Shown: piece by piece, positions 32,701 through 41,499 of the stretch
Layout: each line of letters begins with the position of its first letter
Numbering within the stretch: the first letter of the stretch is position 1
Assembly: GCA_020466095.1 (NCBI GenBank)
Contig: CM035806.1
Span: 111,631,401 to 111,695,400, forward strand
Direction of reading: 5' to 3'
Length of the DNA stretch: 64,000 nt
Origin: Chlorops oryzae
Lineage: Eukaryota; Arthropoda; Insecta; Diptera; Chloropidae
Translations under genes and position numbers: made by a program
The notes under the pieces: model-generated
Told to the model about the DNA's origin: nothing
The model's input: only the letters and a program-made list of their open reading frames with translations
The model's database searches: none

Positions 32701-35700
32701 GGCACGTCTCAAAAGAGGCCTCCATGTCGGATCATAGGCATATAAGATTCGACATTGACGTCCCTACAGAGGAATTCGCAGTTTACCGCAACCCAAAGAA
32801 AACCAACTGGGACAGCTTTCGGTTCTACTTAGAACAGAAAGCTAGCTGCTCATCGTCCGAAATTAATTCGACAGATGAGCTTGAGACTGAGGCTATACTT
32901 CTTCAAGAGAGTCTCAAACACTCATTCGAAAAGAGCTGCCCGCTGAAGGCCAAGAAGGCGCATAGGGATGTTCCCTGGTGGAACAAAACACTGGGAAAAC
33001 TCAGGTGTCTCACCAGGAAGCTCTTTAACAGGGCAAAGCGATCGGGCGACTGGATCGCCTACAAAGCTGCCCTCACAAGTTACAACAAAGAATTGAGGAA
33101 ATCAAAAAGAGCCACATGGAGAGAACACTGTAGCAGGGTCTCAAACCTGCCTGACATGTTTCGTCTCCAAAAGGCTATAGCGATAGATCACTCAAACGGC
33201 CTCAGTACCCTTAGGAGGCCAGATGGTAGTTATACCTCATCGATATGCGAGACAGGAAGTCTCTTGTTGGAAACACACTTCCCTGGCTGCGTACCACTGG
33301 TTTTACGTTCATGCCAAACGCCTGTAATTCCAAATACAGCAAATGGCAGAGCCAGAAGTCTCGCGGGGAAAATAATTAACCATCGTACGGTACAGTGGGC
33401 TATATCCACTTTCAGCCCATATAAATCCCCGGGCCCGGACGGAATACGTCCTTGTCTGCTTCAGCAGGGGTCCGATATAATATTAACACAATTGGTAAGG
33501 ATACTAAGAGCCAGTCTTCTGATGGCCTATATTCCATCAAACTGGAACGAAGCGAAGGTAGTGTTCATCCCGAAGCCAGGGAAAGCAAATGAACACTCGC
33601 CAAAGGCATTTAGGCCTATAAGCCTCAGTTCCTTTTTCATCAAAACGATGGAAAAACTCATTGATCAGTACATAAGAAGTAATAGTCTCAAAGACTACCC
33701 ACTGAACAAAACACAATTTGCCTACCAACCGGGTAAGTCAACGGTGACTGCCCTTCATAGCCTGACTACTGTCATAGAAAAGGCTCTACAGGCAAAAACC
33801 ATAGCCCTCTGTGCATTCATAGACATCTCGGGGGCCTTCGACAACACATCCTACAGTGCCATCGAAACCGCCATGAACCAAAAAGCTATACCACCCCTGC
33901 TAGCTAACTGGATTCTACACATGTTGAAAAACAGGGAAATAAGTAGTGATTTAGGTGGGGTGAAGCAGTCGATCAACGCCTCTAAAGGCTGTCCTCAAGG
34001 TGGAGTACTTTCTCCCCTACTATGGATAATCGTGATCGATGACCTCCTAAACCTACTTAACGATCATGGCGTTATAGCGCAAGGATACGCAGATGACCTG
34101 GTCATATGCGTGGCTGGCTGGGACGATAGTACAATATCGTCTCGAATGCAATCGGCCCTAGAGCTCGTCATAAATTGGTGTACTGGTAAGGGCCTTACCA
34201 TACACCCAAACAAGACAAAGCTTGTGCCTTTCACGAAAAGGACTAAGATTAATCTTAAAAGTCCCATCATCGCAGGCAAGCAAATAGAGTTCAGTGACGA
34301 AGCTACGTATCTGGGAGTAGTCCTAGACAAAAGGCTAAGCTGGAACCCCCATATTGACTATATTGTCAATAAAGCCTCAAAAGCATTATTCATATGCCAA
34401 AGGCTTTATGGGAAAACTTGGGGTATCTCCCCGCGCATGACATATTGGTCCTACTCAAGCGTTGTAAGACCAATAATAACCTATGCTGCTTTAATCTGGT
34501 GGCCTAAGGTCAGACAAAGGACCACTGAGAACAAACTAGGGAAGCTCCATAGGCTGGTATGCGGAGGCATCACAGGGGCAATGAGAACATGCCCCACAGA
34601 TGCACTGGGTGTCATAACGGGCATCCCACCAATTACCATCCAAATCCAAAAAGAGGCAATGGCGAGTGCACTTCGATTGCACAACACCATAAGCCTAAAA
34701 AGTGGAGATCTCCAAGAGCACCTCTCGATACTCTTAAACGTATTCGACGACCCAATTATGAAGATACCAGACAACATACAGAGAAAACTGTATCTAACTC
34801 GCAGGTTCGAAGTTAACATCACTGAACGCGGGGAATTCAATAACGTCCTGCTCCAATTCGACAAGGATTCGCAAATCTGGTACACAGATGGATCCAAACT
34901 TGAAGATGGAAGCACGGGCGCGGGCATCATGGGACCTAGGTTCCAAAAAGCCCTCCCAATGGGAAACTACCCAACCATCTTTCAGGCAGAACTATATGCG
35001 ATAGAAATCTGTGTCCGAGAATGTCTCAAAAGGAAGACTAAAGGGACCACTATCCATATACTGTCTGACAGCCAAGCTGTACTAAAGGCCCTGAAGGCCG
35101 CATACGTTAAGTCTGCAATGGTAGACAGCTGCTATAAACTCCTGAATCAACTCAGCTGTCACAACAAAGTGGCACTGTGGTGGGTTCCAGGACATGCAGG
35201 GCACGAAGGAAACGAAAGAGCTGATTGCCTCGCAAAACGAGGAGCTCAAAGGTGCTTCATAGGCCCTGAGCCTTTCTGCACTCTTCAGAAATCGTACAAT
35301 GCAGAACTTATTCGGATTTGGGAGCCAAGATGCCTTAAAGCATCCTGGATGAACTCAAAAGGTCAAAGGCAGGCTAAAAGATTCATCGCTCCCAACGAAA
35401 ACGTCTCAAAGAGATTACTCTGCCTTGGCAGAGAGGATCTAAAAATCCTAACCGGATACCTGACGGGGCACTGCAAATTGAGATATCATCTCAAAAAGAT
35501 AGGCCTCTCTAATGAATCAACATGCCGATTCTGTGAAATGGACGAAGAAACGCCAGAACACATTCTCTGCGACTGCCCTTCACTGAGCAGCCGCAGGCTG
35601 TTCCACTTTGGGGACGCAATGATCGCCCCCTATAAATTTTGGAACGTCTTTAAACCGTCCAAAGTGCTCAACTTCATAAAGAGCCTAAGGATGGAGAATT

Positions 35701-36985
35701 AAAGAACCACTGGGGTTAGCACAATAGATCCTCTGTGGTCGCGGTGCGCATTATTCCCCAACTTTAATAATAATAATAATTATTATTATTCTAATTATAC
35801 GTATTATTATTATTATTATTTGAGTATTGCGCCTTAATGAATTAAGACGCAATCTTAAAAAAAATAGAGAGGCAGTAGGTTCTGAGTCTATCGCCCTCGA
35901 ATTTCTTGAAATAAACCCAAAACGGGAAAAATTAAAATAAAAAAAATTCCGGCCTTAAACAAGGCCCGGTGGTGTACACACATTTAATATCAAATATTGT
36001 TTTTCCCTATTTAAAATTCCAAATACCTTTTGTTTTTAAAATTGTTAATTTCTCGATTTTGATCTCCCTCGTCGTGGGATTTGAATCCCGGAACTCTCGA
36101 CTGGTGGTCGAGTGCTCTTCCTCGACACCGTCTTTGCCAAATTGAAAAGACTGGATTTTTTACGTTTATAAGTTTAAAGTCAAATTGTCAAAACCTTTCA
36201 TAATTTTTTCAATTTTGGGATTGATTTGGGCGCGCATTGGGATCAATTTGGGCCCATTTTGATTTTTTTTGGGCTTGATTTGGGCACGCATTGGGCTCAA
36301 TTTGAGCCCATTTTGGTTATGTTTGGGCGCGCATTGGGCTCGGTATGGGCACGTTTTTGTTAGATTTGTGCTTGGTTTGGGCTCGATTTGGGCGCGATAC
36401 TGTTCATTATTTGGGCCCAGTTTGGGCGCGTATTGAATTTTGGGCTCAATTTGAGCTCGATTTGGGAGCGTTTTGATTTTATGGCGTCATTTGGGCCCGA
36501 TTTGGGGCTGCATATTTTTACTCGGGGAAGCAATTGAAAATCTATCGTGACTTTTTTACTTCCATTAAAATGCAAAAATATTCGGCTAAAATATTGGGCG
36601 TTTTCTAGCCGAAGCCGAAGCCGAATATTAAAAATTGGCCGATTATGCCGATTACCGAAGCCGAAGCCGAAGCCGAACCTTCGGTCGGACACTAGTTAAT
36701 ATAGATATCACCTTCTTTTCCAACCGACTGTGCAATCGAATTCCACGCACTATTGAGCGCGTTCATATTACAATGGTCTTTGCATTGCAAATCCCATATA
36801 CTTCGTTGGTCTTTTACAGCATGGACTAATTCTTTTATTTCCTGGACAGAAAAATTTTGAAGTCTTCTGGACTTCTTCCTTTTTTTAGGACGGGATTTTG
36901 GAATTTGGTTTGATATTTGGTCGTTTTCATCTAAATCATCTAAATATTCTTCCTCTAAATATTCTGGATCCATATTCGATTTCAT
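26717..36985 (-). CDS. MADF-BESS protein of the Harbinger element (4 exons, open frame)
   Basis: Exons 36712-36985, 27570-27759, 27431-27509 and 26717-27007 have GT..AG borders and together give 834 bp (277 aa) in one open frame. Exon 1 ends and exon 2 begins within a MADF domain (FSVQEIKELVHAV, IWDL, AWNSIAQSVGKE; then VAECKIAWKSMRESYWYHTK, SAWEFAEDLSFLE), a Myb/SANT-like DNA-binding fold. The last exon has a BESS-type motif (EDFWIFLDGLTKDLSMQKV). Such proteins accompany Harbinger transposases and help them bind DNA. Intron 1 is about 9 kb because of an 8.6-kb insertion and a 234-bp MITE. Unlike the transposase it shows no stop, so it is recent or still used. Splicing is inferred; the donor after exon 2 (GTTGTG) is weak. 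Confidence 0.78.
27083..27369. mobile_element. TA-flanked MITE (Tc1/mariner-like) in a MADF gene intron
   Basis: Terminal inverted repeats of about 90 bp (GCTTTTGCACACTTAC at the left, GTAAGTGTGCAAAAGC at the right) with TA on both sides (27081-27082, 27370-27371). 287 bp, no ORF of its own. TA duplication suggests Tc1/mariner mobilisation. Confidence 0.82.
27786..28019. mobile_element. Family C MITE, complete copy (234 bp)
   Basis: Starts CATATATTACTATATATG and ends CATATATAGTTATATATG, with 8-bp duplications GTGTAGAG (27778-27785, 28020-28027). Complete copies at 58486-58719 and 62292-62525 have the same length. Short terminal inverted repeats extend to GTCACTC/GAGTGAC. It lies in intron 1 of the MADF gene. 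Confidence 0.9.
28385..28640. repeat. Left array of GCCCAAAT-type subterminal repeats
   Basis: About 20 degenerate units such as GCGCCCAAATCGAGCCCAAA, with higher-order spacing by TAATGAACAG. The ORFs across it (GLDLGARFW-type translation) are repeat artefacts. It matches in reverse the array at 36215-36500; such subterminal arrays often hold transposase-binding sites. Confidence 0.85.
28653..29709 (+). repeat. Dispersed repeat with a 127-bp tandem array
   Basis: Starts near AAGTAAGAAAGCTAAAGTCG and ends CTTACGCTGGGTATAAAA. Inside, GGGCGTGGCAGT recurs at 28744, 28871, 28998 and 29125, exactly 127 bp apart, and less regularly at about 29264 and 29409. The 3' part has GACGGACAGACGGACAGACG and CTATATATATATGTC. 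The same architecture (GACAGACAGACATGGC, ATATATATATGTC, GGTATAA end) is seen at 41500-42892. Its mobiliser is unknown; a Helitron/DINE-1-like element is one possibility. Confidence 0.75.
29824..29906 (-). repeat. tRNA-like sequence, probable SINE head or tRNA pseudogene
   Basis: On the minus strand an A-box-like TAGCTCAGTTGTTTA and a B-box-like GGGGTTCTATCCC have tRNA spacing. The acceptor ends do not pair, so it is not a functional tRNA gene. An A-rich stretch lies beside it. Confidence 0.5.
30187..30231. repeat. (TTA)n microsatellite at the LINE 5' end
   Basis: 45 bp of TTA/ATA repeats directly precede the LOA LINE. A similar array follows its 3' end. Confidence 0.85.
30616..32073 (+). pseudogene. 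LOA LINE ORF1 with a single in-frame TAG
   Basis: The frame from the ATG at 30616 to the TGA at 32071-32073 is open except for one TAG at 31000-31002 (after YMSKGLC, before DDAKRLAE). The C-terminal half has the conserved block LVPWKDAKLRLVD then RPQIFVGYFP, typical of the DUF4780 domain in LOA-clade ORF1 proteins, which bind the LINE RNA. The N-terminus is Pro/Thr/Asp-rich. It could be one recent nonsense mutation or read-through; translation from the internal Met at 31033 would give 346 aa. Confidence 0.8.
32070..35702 (+). CDS. LOA LINE ORF2: endonuclease, reverse transcriptase, RNase H (1210 aa)
   Basis: Fully open and overlapping ORF1 by ATGA, which suggests termination-reinitiation. 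Domains: APE-type endonuclease about 1-230 (LQVNLHHAK, FIQEPWV, CDANAHHTAWGS, SDHRHIRF); RT about 460-800 (KSPGPDGIRP, GCPQGGVLSPLLW, GYADDLVI near residue 673); RNase H about 930-1070 (WYTDGSKLEDGS, QAELYAIEI, LSDSQAVLKAL, HEGNERADCLAK); C-terminal Cys/His motif (CRFCEMDEETPEHILCDC near 1151). It makes and inserts DNA copies by target-primed reverse transcription. All key residues visible are present, so this copy could be recently active apart from the ORF1 stop. Confidence 0.94.
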   Translation: MTKLRPKLKALQVNLHHAKAASDVVCRWFTNEVLDIVFIQEPWVHSGTIKGLSASDGKVIYAKNHCRPRAAILLRNNNIKYLLISELCSQDLVAVRARIPTLRGEQEVVLASAYLPGDSIEMPTRELTALQEYCCERNLKWLVRCDANAHHTAWGSTDTNSRGESLLEYIINKNITILNRGNEPTFINAIRGEVLDLTLCSLNLLSVISNWHVSKEASMSDHRHIRFDIDVPTEEFAVYRNPKKTNWDSFRFYLEQKASCSSSEINSTDELETEAILLQESLKHSFEKSCPLKAKKAHRDVPWWNKTLGKLRCLTRKLFNRAKRSGDWIAYKAALTSYNKELRKSKRATWREHCSRVSNLPDMFRLQKAIAIDHSNGLSTLRRPDGSYTSSICETGSLLLETHFPGCVPLVLRSCQTPVIPNTANGRARSLAGKIINHRTVQWAISTFSPYKSPGPDGIRPCLLQQGSDIILTQLVRILRASLLMAYIPSNWNEAKVVFIPKPGKANEHSPKAFRPISLSSFFIKTMEKLIDQYIRSNSLKDYPLNKTQFAYQPGKSTVTALHSLTTVIEKALQAKTIALCAFIDISGAFDNTSYSAIETAMNQKAIPPLLANWILHMLKNREISSDLGGVKQSINASKGCPQGGVLSPLLWIIVIDDLLNLLNDHGVIAQGYADDLVICVAGWDDSTISSRMQSALELVINWCTGKGLTIHPNKTKLVPFTKRTKINLKSPIIAGKQIEFSDEATYLGVVLDKRLSWNPHIDYIVNKASKALFICQRLYGKTWGISPRMTYWSYSSVVRPIITYAALIWWPKVRQRTTENKLGKLHRLVCGGITGAMRTCPTDALGVITGIPPITIQIQKEAMASALRLHNTISLKSGDLQEHLSILLNVFDDPIMKIPDNIQRKLYLTRRFEVNITERGEFNNVLLQFDKDSQIWYTDGSKLEDGSTGAGIMGPRFQKALPMGNYPTIFQAELYAIEICVRECLKRKTKGTTIHILSDSQAVLKALKAAYVKSAMVDSCYKLLNQLSCHNKVALWWVPGHAGHEGNERADCLAKRGAQRCFIGPEPFCTLQKSYNAELIRIWEPRCLKASWMNSKGQRQAKRFIAPNENVSKRLLCLGREDLKILTGYLTGHCKLRYHLKKIGLSNESTCRFCEMDEETPEHILCDCPSLSSRRLFHFGDAMIAPYKFWNVFKPSKVLNFIKSLRMEN
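35767..35811. repeat. (AAT/ATT)n microsatellite at the LINE 3' end
   Basis: AAT repeats change to ATT repeats. The first part may be the LINE tail and the rest the original target array. Confidence 0.8.
36058..36140 (-). repeat. tRNA-like sequence
   Basis: On the minus strand an anticodon-like stem-loop (CTCGACCACCAGTCGAG) is followed at tRNA distance by GGGATTCAAATCCC. The T loop has an extra base and the acceptor stem does not pair, so it is a tRNA pseudogene or SINE remnant inside the 8.6-kb element. Confidence 0.45.
36215..36500. repeat. Right array of TTTGGGC-type subterminal repeats
   Basis: The inverted counterpart of the array at 28385-28640, with units such as TTTGGGCTCGATTTGGGCGC and the spacer CTGTTCATTA. 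Head-to-head arrangement around the whole element. Confidence 0.85.
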
Positions 36986-37631
36986 AATCTAACGAACACA
37001 ACTAATACGAACATATAACTAATTTTGTTTTTTTTACAGCAAACAGCTGACATTTCCAACATTTCTTCACGATTTATTCATCCCGAGCATTAAATCGCAA
37101 AGAGAATGTCTCCCTACCGCCATCTGTTGGCGAGTAGCTCAAATTCAAACTGTCACATTTTCGTTGCCATAAAATTCAGTCTTCCGTACTAGCAAAGGAA
37201 TTAATTTTCGCTTCGCGTTTCTTCGCGTTTCGCGGCGGAATTCTCACATACATTTTTATATGGGAGGTAGAATTAATTTGCCTTTCCGTACAAGGCTTAA
37301 CATTTGAAGTTGAAGACATCCTTTACATATAATATAAACCGATAATTTTTTGTTAAAAATTTTGCCTCATATATTGTAATTAGTCGGTCAACAAAAATAG
37401 GGCCGATAAACTACACCAGTATGCTGGCTCACCTAAAACGTATAAATATATTATTAGCATGACGATGCGGTTTTATGTGCAGCATTTTTTTTTTTTAAGG
37501 AATTATTAGATAAATAGCAATTCGGCTTAATTATACATAAATTGTTCGAAAAACAAATTATACATTGAAGATACAGAAGCAGGCGAAAATCTCTGGCAAC
37601 ACAGAATAGTAGCCAGTTCGCTACAATTGTA
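36986..37631. other. No gene; right part of the Harbinger element and flank
   Basis: Upstream of the MADF start codon the sequence is AT-rich with the repeated phrase TTCGCGTTTC near 37215-37235. The Harbinger right terminus should lie here but no inverted repeat with the left side was convincing. Confidence 0.35.
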
Positions 37632-38095
37632 AGTCGGCTTCTACATTGAACGATTATCGACGCGATTTTCACAACGATTTTTTCAAATTCCCTTTTGAAA
37701 TTGTCTTCTGTCGGTGTTCGCTTCTACACTACACGATTTGCAAGCAACCGATTTATACTTTGTTGTGTTTTTCTTATGACATTCGTTTATTGGATTTATG
37801 CGAATTAAGTAAGTAAGTAATAAAATAAGTGGTTGTGACGCATTTTAAAATATATAAATTAAATTAGAATGGATTCAGACACTTCATAAAAAATTATTCG
37901 AACAATTCTTTGAAACTGTTTTCCGTTCTACGAACGGCGGGAAAGGCGACTGTCAAAAATCGGCATGGAAATCGATGACATGGCTAGTACAAACGATTTT
38001 GACCGCTTCACTTTCGTCTCTCCTCCCTTGCCAACAAACGCAAAAATCGGTGAGTGCTGTTGGCCGACAATCGTCCAATGTAAAAGTAGACTAAC
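37632..38095. mobile_element. Palindromic MITE
   Basis: Left arm TCGGCTTCTACATTGAACGA pairs imperfectly with the right end near 38065-38095 (reverse complement CTTTTACATTGGACGATTGTC). No clear target duplication. The outer phrase CTTCTACA resembles that of the nested MITE at 38406. Confidence 0.55.
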
Positions 38096-38431
38096 CAAAC
38101 GGCAGTACAGTGCTGCCATTCGTAGGGAAATTTCCCTATTTTAGGGATTTTTTTGGATGAAAAATTGCTTGTACGGAAAAAAGGAAAGGTTTTTCCAAAT
38201 CGGCAAAATGAAGGGAATTTTAGATTTCTCAAATATGACAAACAATTCCGACAAGTTTGCTTTTTAAATAATTAGAAAGATAAAAAAAGTTATTCCAACC
38301 AAACTGTGCTCGTGTAAAAAAGTTCAGTAAAAACTATCGGTGTTCATCGGAAGTCTACAAATTAAAAAACTCTCGATATTATGTCACCTCTACTTTGGCA
38401 TCATTGAGGCCTTCTACACTATGCAATTTTA

Positions 38432-39510
38432 GAGGCTGTTTCCACTGTAGGCGCATCTTGCTTTCGCATCTTCAAGATGCGAATTTTTGCGATTTGTGTT
38501 TCCATTAGCATTTTGCCTGTAGCATCTTTCAAATCAGCTGATTTTTGTTTACAATCGAAATGCGTATGTCCAGCATACTCGCTCGTCTTCATTTTTTTCA
38601 TTGAAACAAAGGAATTTAATAAATTTTATTATAATTTGGAATGGTTTTCTTACATTTCTTCTTGGTTTCTACCGCCATTGTTTCTGAAAATTTCTGAAAT
38701 ACTGGGTATTCACATATGTTTCAATAGATATGTGCTGTTAAAATCGATAGATAATCGGAAAAAAAATCGAATTCTCTTCGCATCTTTTAACCCGACAACT
38801 CGACACGCAATTTTTCATAGCATGCCATCTGTCAAATTCATGTCTTGCCATTAGCAATATTGCCAGGGTGGGTTTGTTTATGTTATGCCAGTGGCATTTA
38901 TGAAATAACCACCAAGAAGTTAATACATTGCGCACGCGCCTTGGTTGTCATTGAAAAGCTAATATTATTGAGTTCATCTTGTTTTCGGGTCATGAATATA
39001 TGATTATTACTTATAATTACTTATAATTTTTAATTTCAATAAAAGATTGGTTTTAATATTTTTTTTCCTATTAGTTAAATACGCTTTAAATCAAAGTGTT
39101 ATAATGGCATTCATTTAAAACTAATATTCCAAAGGTAAAAATTAATATTAATATGAAAATATCCGAAATGAACAATTCCTCGCTACGATGTGAACACATC
39201 GAATTTTTCTGAAAAATGTATTTCGGCTGTCAAACAACCCAAATGGCGCTCATTGCCAACTTCATGGCAAGCAATTTATGGCAAGCAATATTGCAAGACA
39301 TAAATTGCCATCTTGCGGTCTCCATTGGCAATATCTATACTTTGACAGATGGCATGCCATGAAAAATTGCGTGTCGAGATGCCGGGTAAAGATGCGAAGA
39401 AGATGCGCTTCAGCATACAACAACAATTGCATATATATTCATACGGCATCTTTTCGCATCTTGCCAAAATGCTGAAAGATGCAAGATGCGGCTATAGTGG
39501 AAACGGCCTC
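38432..39510. mobile_element. GAGGCCGTTTCCAC MITE, copy 1 (TTA duplication)
   Basis: Ends GAGGCTGTTTCCACTGTAGG and (reversed) GAGGCCGTTTCCACTATAGC, with TTA on both sides (38429-38431, 39511-39513). A 3-bp TTA duplication and G-rich start fit PIF/Harbinger. Copy 2 at 52753-53231 is uninterrupted and shows the empty site of the inner insertion. Confidence 0.85.
38791..39386. mobile_element. piggyBac-type MITE, copy 1
   Basis: Terminal inverted repeats CCCGACAACTCGACACGC and GCGTGTCGAGATGCCGGG inserted at TTAA (left TTAA; the right copy has lost one T). CCC..GGG ends and the TTAA target are diagnostic of piggyBac. The inverted repeats extend about 80 bp (GGCATGCCATCTGTCAAA). Related copies at 44860-45560 and 56922-58025. 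Confidence 0.85.
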
Positions 39511-39807
39511 TTAGATGCGTAACTCGCGGGTTTGTTTGAGGGACGAGGTAGGTGGAAGGTAAGGGGAAAATTGATGTCGCGAGTTGTCGTACAGGAATTT
39601 TGTGCAATACGCTTTGTGCATCTCTTTCTTACTTTCAAACGTGAAAATTACATCTCTTTCTTACTTTCAAACGTGAAAGTGGCGTCGGGGTCGTTTTTGA
39701 AGATCGCGCAACTCGAGTTGCTGGCCCAATGTAGACACGAAAGCAACTCAAAAGAGAATTCGATATGAGTTGCACAACTAAAATTTCCTAGTGTAAAAGG
39801 CCTCACT

Positions 39808-39926
39808 AGTGGTATTCAAGCAACAGTGCAAATCGCAGTGTGCAATATTTGCACTGCTTTTTTTGTACGCAATTTGACAAGTGCAAACATTGCACACTGC
39901 GTTTGCACTGTTGCTTGAATACCACT
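39808..39926. mobile_element. 119-bp palindromic MITE (AGTGGTATTCAAGCA ends)
   Basis: Nearly perfect hairpin from AGTGGTATTCAAGCAACAGT to its reverse complement, with ACT duplications (39805-39807, 39927-39929). Relative of the 844-bp element at 40435-41278. Confidence 0.88.
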
Positions 39927-39956
39927 ACTATTTCAAAAAGTTCCACGGAATTGGGG

Positions 39957-40010
39957 ACATATAATATATTACTATATATGCCACTCAGTAGCCGTTTCCA
40001 TTTTGGCTCG
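39957..40010. repeat. Family C fragment
   Basis: CATATAATATATTACTATAT through CGTTTCCATTTTGGCTC matches about 55 bp of one end of family C; the rest is missing. Confidence 0.7.
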
Positions 40011-40434
40011 AAAGTTAGAGATTGATCATTATGTAAGTATAGAAATTAATGAAAAGGTGAAATTATAATTATATTAATATACAATCTCCGTCTTAATCTC
40101 TGTTAAAATTTTAGAGGAGCTCAAAGGTATGCATGCAGAGTTGAAGTTGAAAATTTATTTTTTCTTTGACATAAGTTTTTTTTTCTGTTGTTTAGTGTGT
40201 GTTTAGATTTGTGTACATCCAGCCAATGAGGTCAAAATTAAAAATATTTAATCATTAATGATGTTTTTTCATAAAACGCGTTTTAACTTTGCGCGCGTTT
40301 TAACTTTTTTTGGAAAATCACGTAGAATTGGAGGTGTTTTCGCTCATAAAAAACAAAAACCGCTGCAGCCCAGTGAGAAATTTCGCCCTTGAGGAATAAG
40401 AAAAAGAATGCATTAACTCATTACAGAACACATT

Positions 40435-41278
40435 AGTGGTATTCAAGCAGGTGGGCATCTTGGACATTTGGGCAAATTGGTTTGTATGGAAAATCGTTTC
40501 CGCAGCTGGGCAACTATTGCACATCGATTTTGATGTGCAACATATGCCCGATTTTGTGTGCAAATGAGTGCTATGGCGACCCTACAGTGTCAAATGAGTA
40601 TGAATGTATGAAGAAATACAAAACCTATGATTTATAAAGTTCAATAAGTGAAAAACAAGTGAAATTGAATGAATGCCATGCATCTATTTAATAACACGGC
40701 AGCCACACGTTCAATTTTTGGCTTTCAAGTTCCCATACACTCAAAACAATTTACTAACACACTCACACTTTTAGGACTTGAACGCCAACTTGACTTCAAT
40801 TTTTCTTTCAAGATCCGTTTCAATTTTACGTTCAAGTTTTTAACAGCTGATCATAGTTGCATAGAATTCTAAGTTGTTTCCTTGACGACGGCAGTTTGAA
40901 AATAAAATTGCCTTTCAAGTTGCGTGCAGCCTACGTCATAGCTTCAAATTTAAAGAAATTTGACAACCAGTAGGTGTGCTCAACTTGAAAGCAAATTATT
41001 GAACGTGTGGCTGCAGTGTAATACGACTATCGTTTTTCCAAATAAATATTTTTTTTCCAAAAAATTTTTGCATCTTAATTTTTTGATATCAATTATATCT
41101 GCGTAATATAAATGTGAAAGACCAAACATGTTTGACTGTCCGTATGGATCTTAAAATCAAACAGCTGTTATCGTTGAATTTTTGAACTCGTTCTTCTGAG
41201 GGTTGTTCATGCAAAAGTGCAAATTTTGCTAGTGCTAAATTTGCCCACTTCAATTGCCTCATCTGCTTGAATACCACT
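40435..41278. mobile_element. Palindromic MITE with AGTGGTATTCAAGCAG ends (844 bp)
   Basis: Left AGTGGTATTCAAGCAGGTGG, right CTGCTTGAATACCACT, ATT duplications (40432-40434, 41279-41281). Contains a second MITE at 40694-41019. Directly upstream (40370-40428) is the inverted copy of the 22010-22060 repeat. Confidence 0.85.
40694..41019. mobile_element. Nested MITE (GCAGCCACACGTTCAAT ends)
   Basis: Inverted repeats ACACGGCAGCCACACGTTCA and TGAACGTGTGGCTGCAGTGT with AATA outside both. 326 bp, non-coding. Confidence 0.75.
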
Positions 41279-41499
41279 ATTGCTTTCATCCACATCGATG
41301 TCCTACGATTTTCGCTCATTCCCACTCACGAAGGAAAGACATTCCTCTGTAATTAGAAAGAGAACGTGTTAACTGAACTCACCTCACGACGATTCTTTGT
41401 ATTACCAAGTAATGAAAATTATAATCAATTACTAAGCATGGAAATAAATAACACGCATATTTGGAATTTATGTTTGTTTATTTATTATTGTCTTTTTTT

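Larger units (their letters stand above)
30232..35766 (+). mobile_element. LOA-clade LINE, nearly full length
   Basis: About 5.5 kb containing ORF1 with a DUF4780-type domain and ORF2 with endonuclease, RT and RNase H, the composition of LOA/Bilbo-type LINEs. A GC-richer leader of about 380 bp precedes ORF1. A short 3' UTR ends in (AAT)n. It lies within the 8.6-kb hAT-like element and is flanked by TTA/AAT microsatellites. Confidence 0.88.
28119..36695. mobile_element. 8.6-kb hAT-like element with inverted subterminal repeat arrays
   Basis: Ends AGTGTCCGACCGAAGG and CCTTCGGTCGGACACT with TTAATATA outside both (28111-28118, 36696-36703). Next to the ends lie GCCGAAGCCGAA-type repeats, then arrays of GCCCAAAT units in opposite orientation (28385-28640 and 36215-36500). 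No transposase of its own is visible; the middle is filled by a 127-bp tandem array, tRNA-like sequences and a LOA LINE. The 8-bp duplication suggests hAT; two extra bases (AG) at the right end leave the exact border uncertain. Confidence 0.75.
38406..39804. mobile_element. Palindromic MITE, outer member of a three-level nest
   Basis: Left end GAGGCCTTCTACACTATGCA, right end reads in reverse GAGGCCTTTTACACTAGGAA. It contains the MITE at 38432-39510, which contains the one at 38791-39386. Flanking trinucleotides (ATT, ACT) differ by one base, so the 3-bp duplication is only approximate. Confidence 0.7.
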
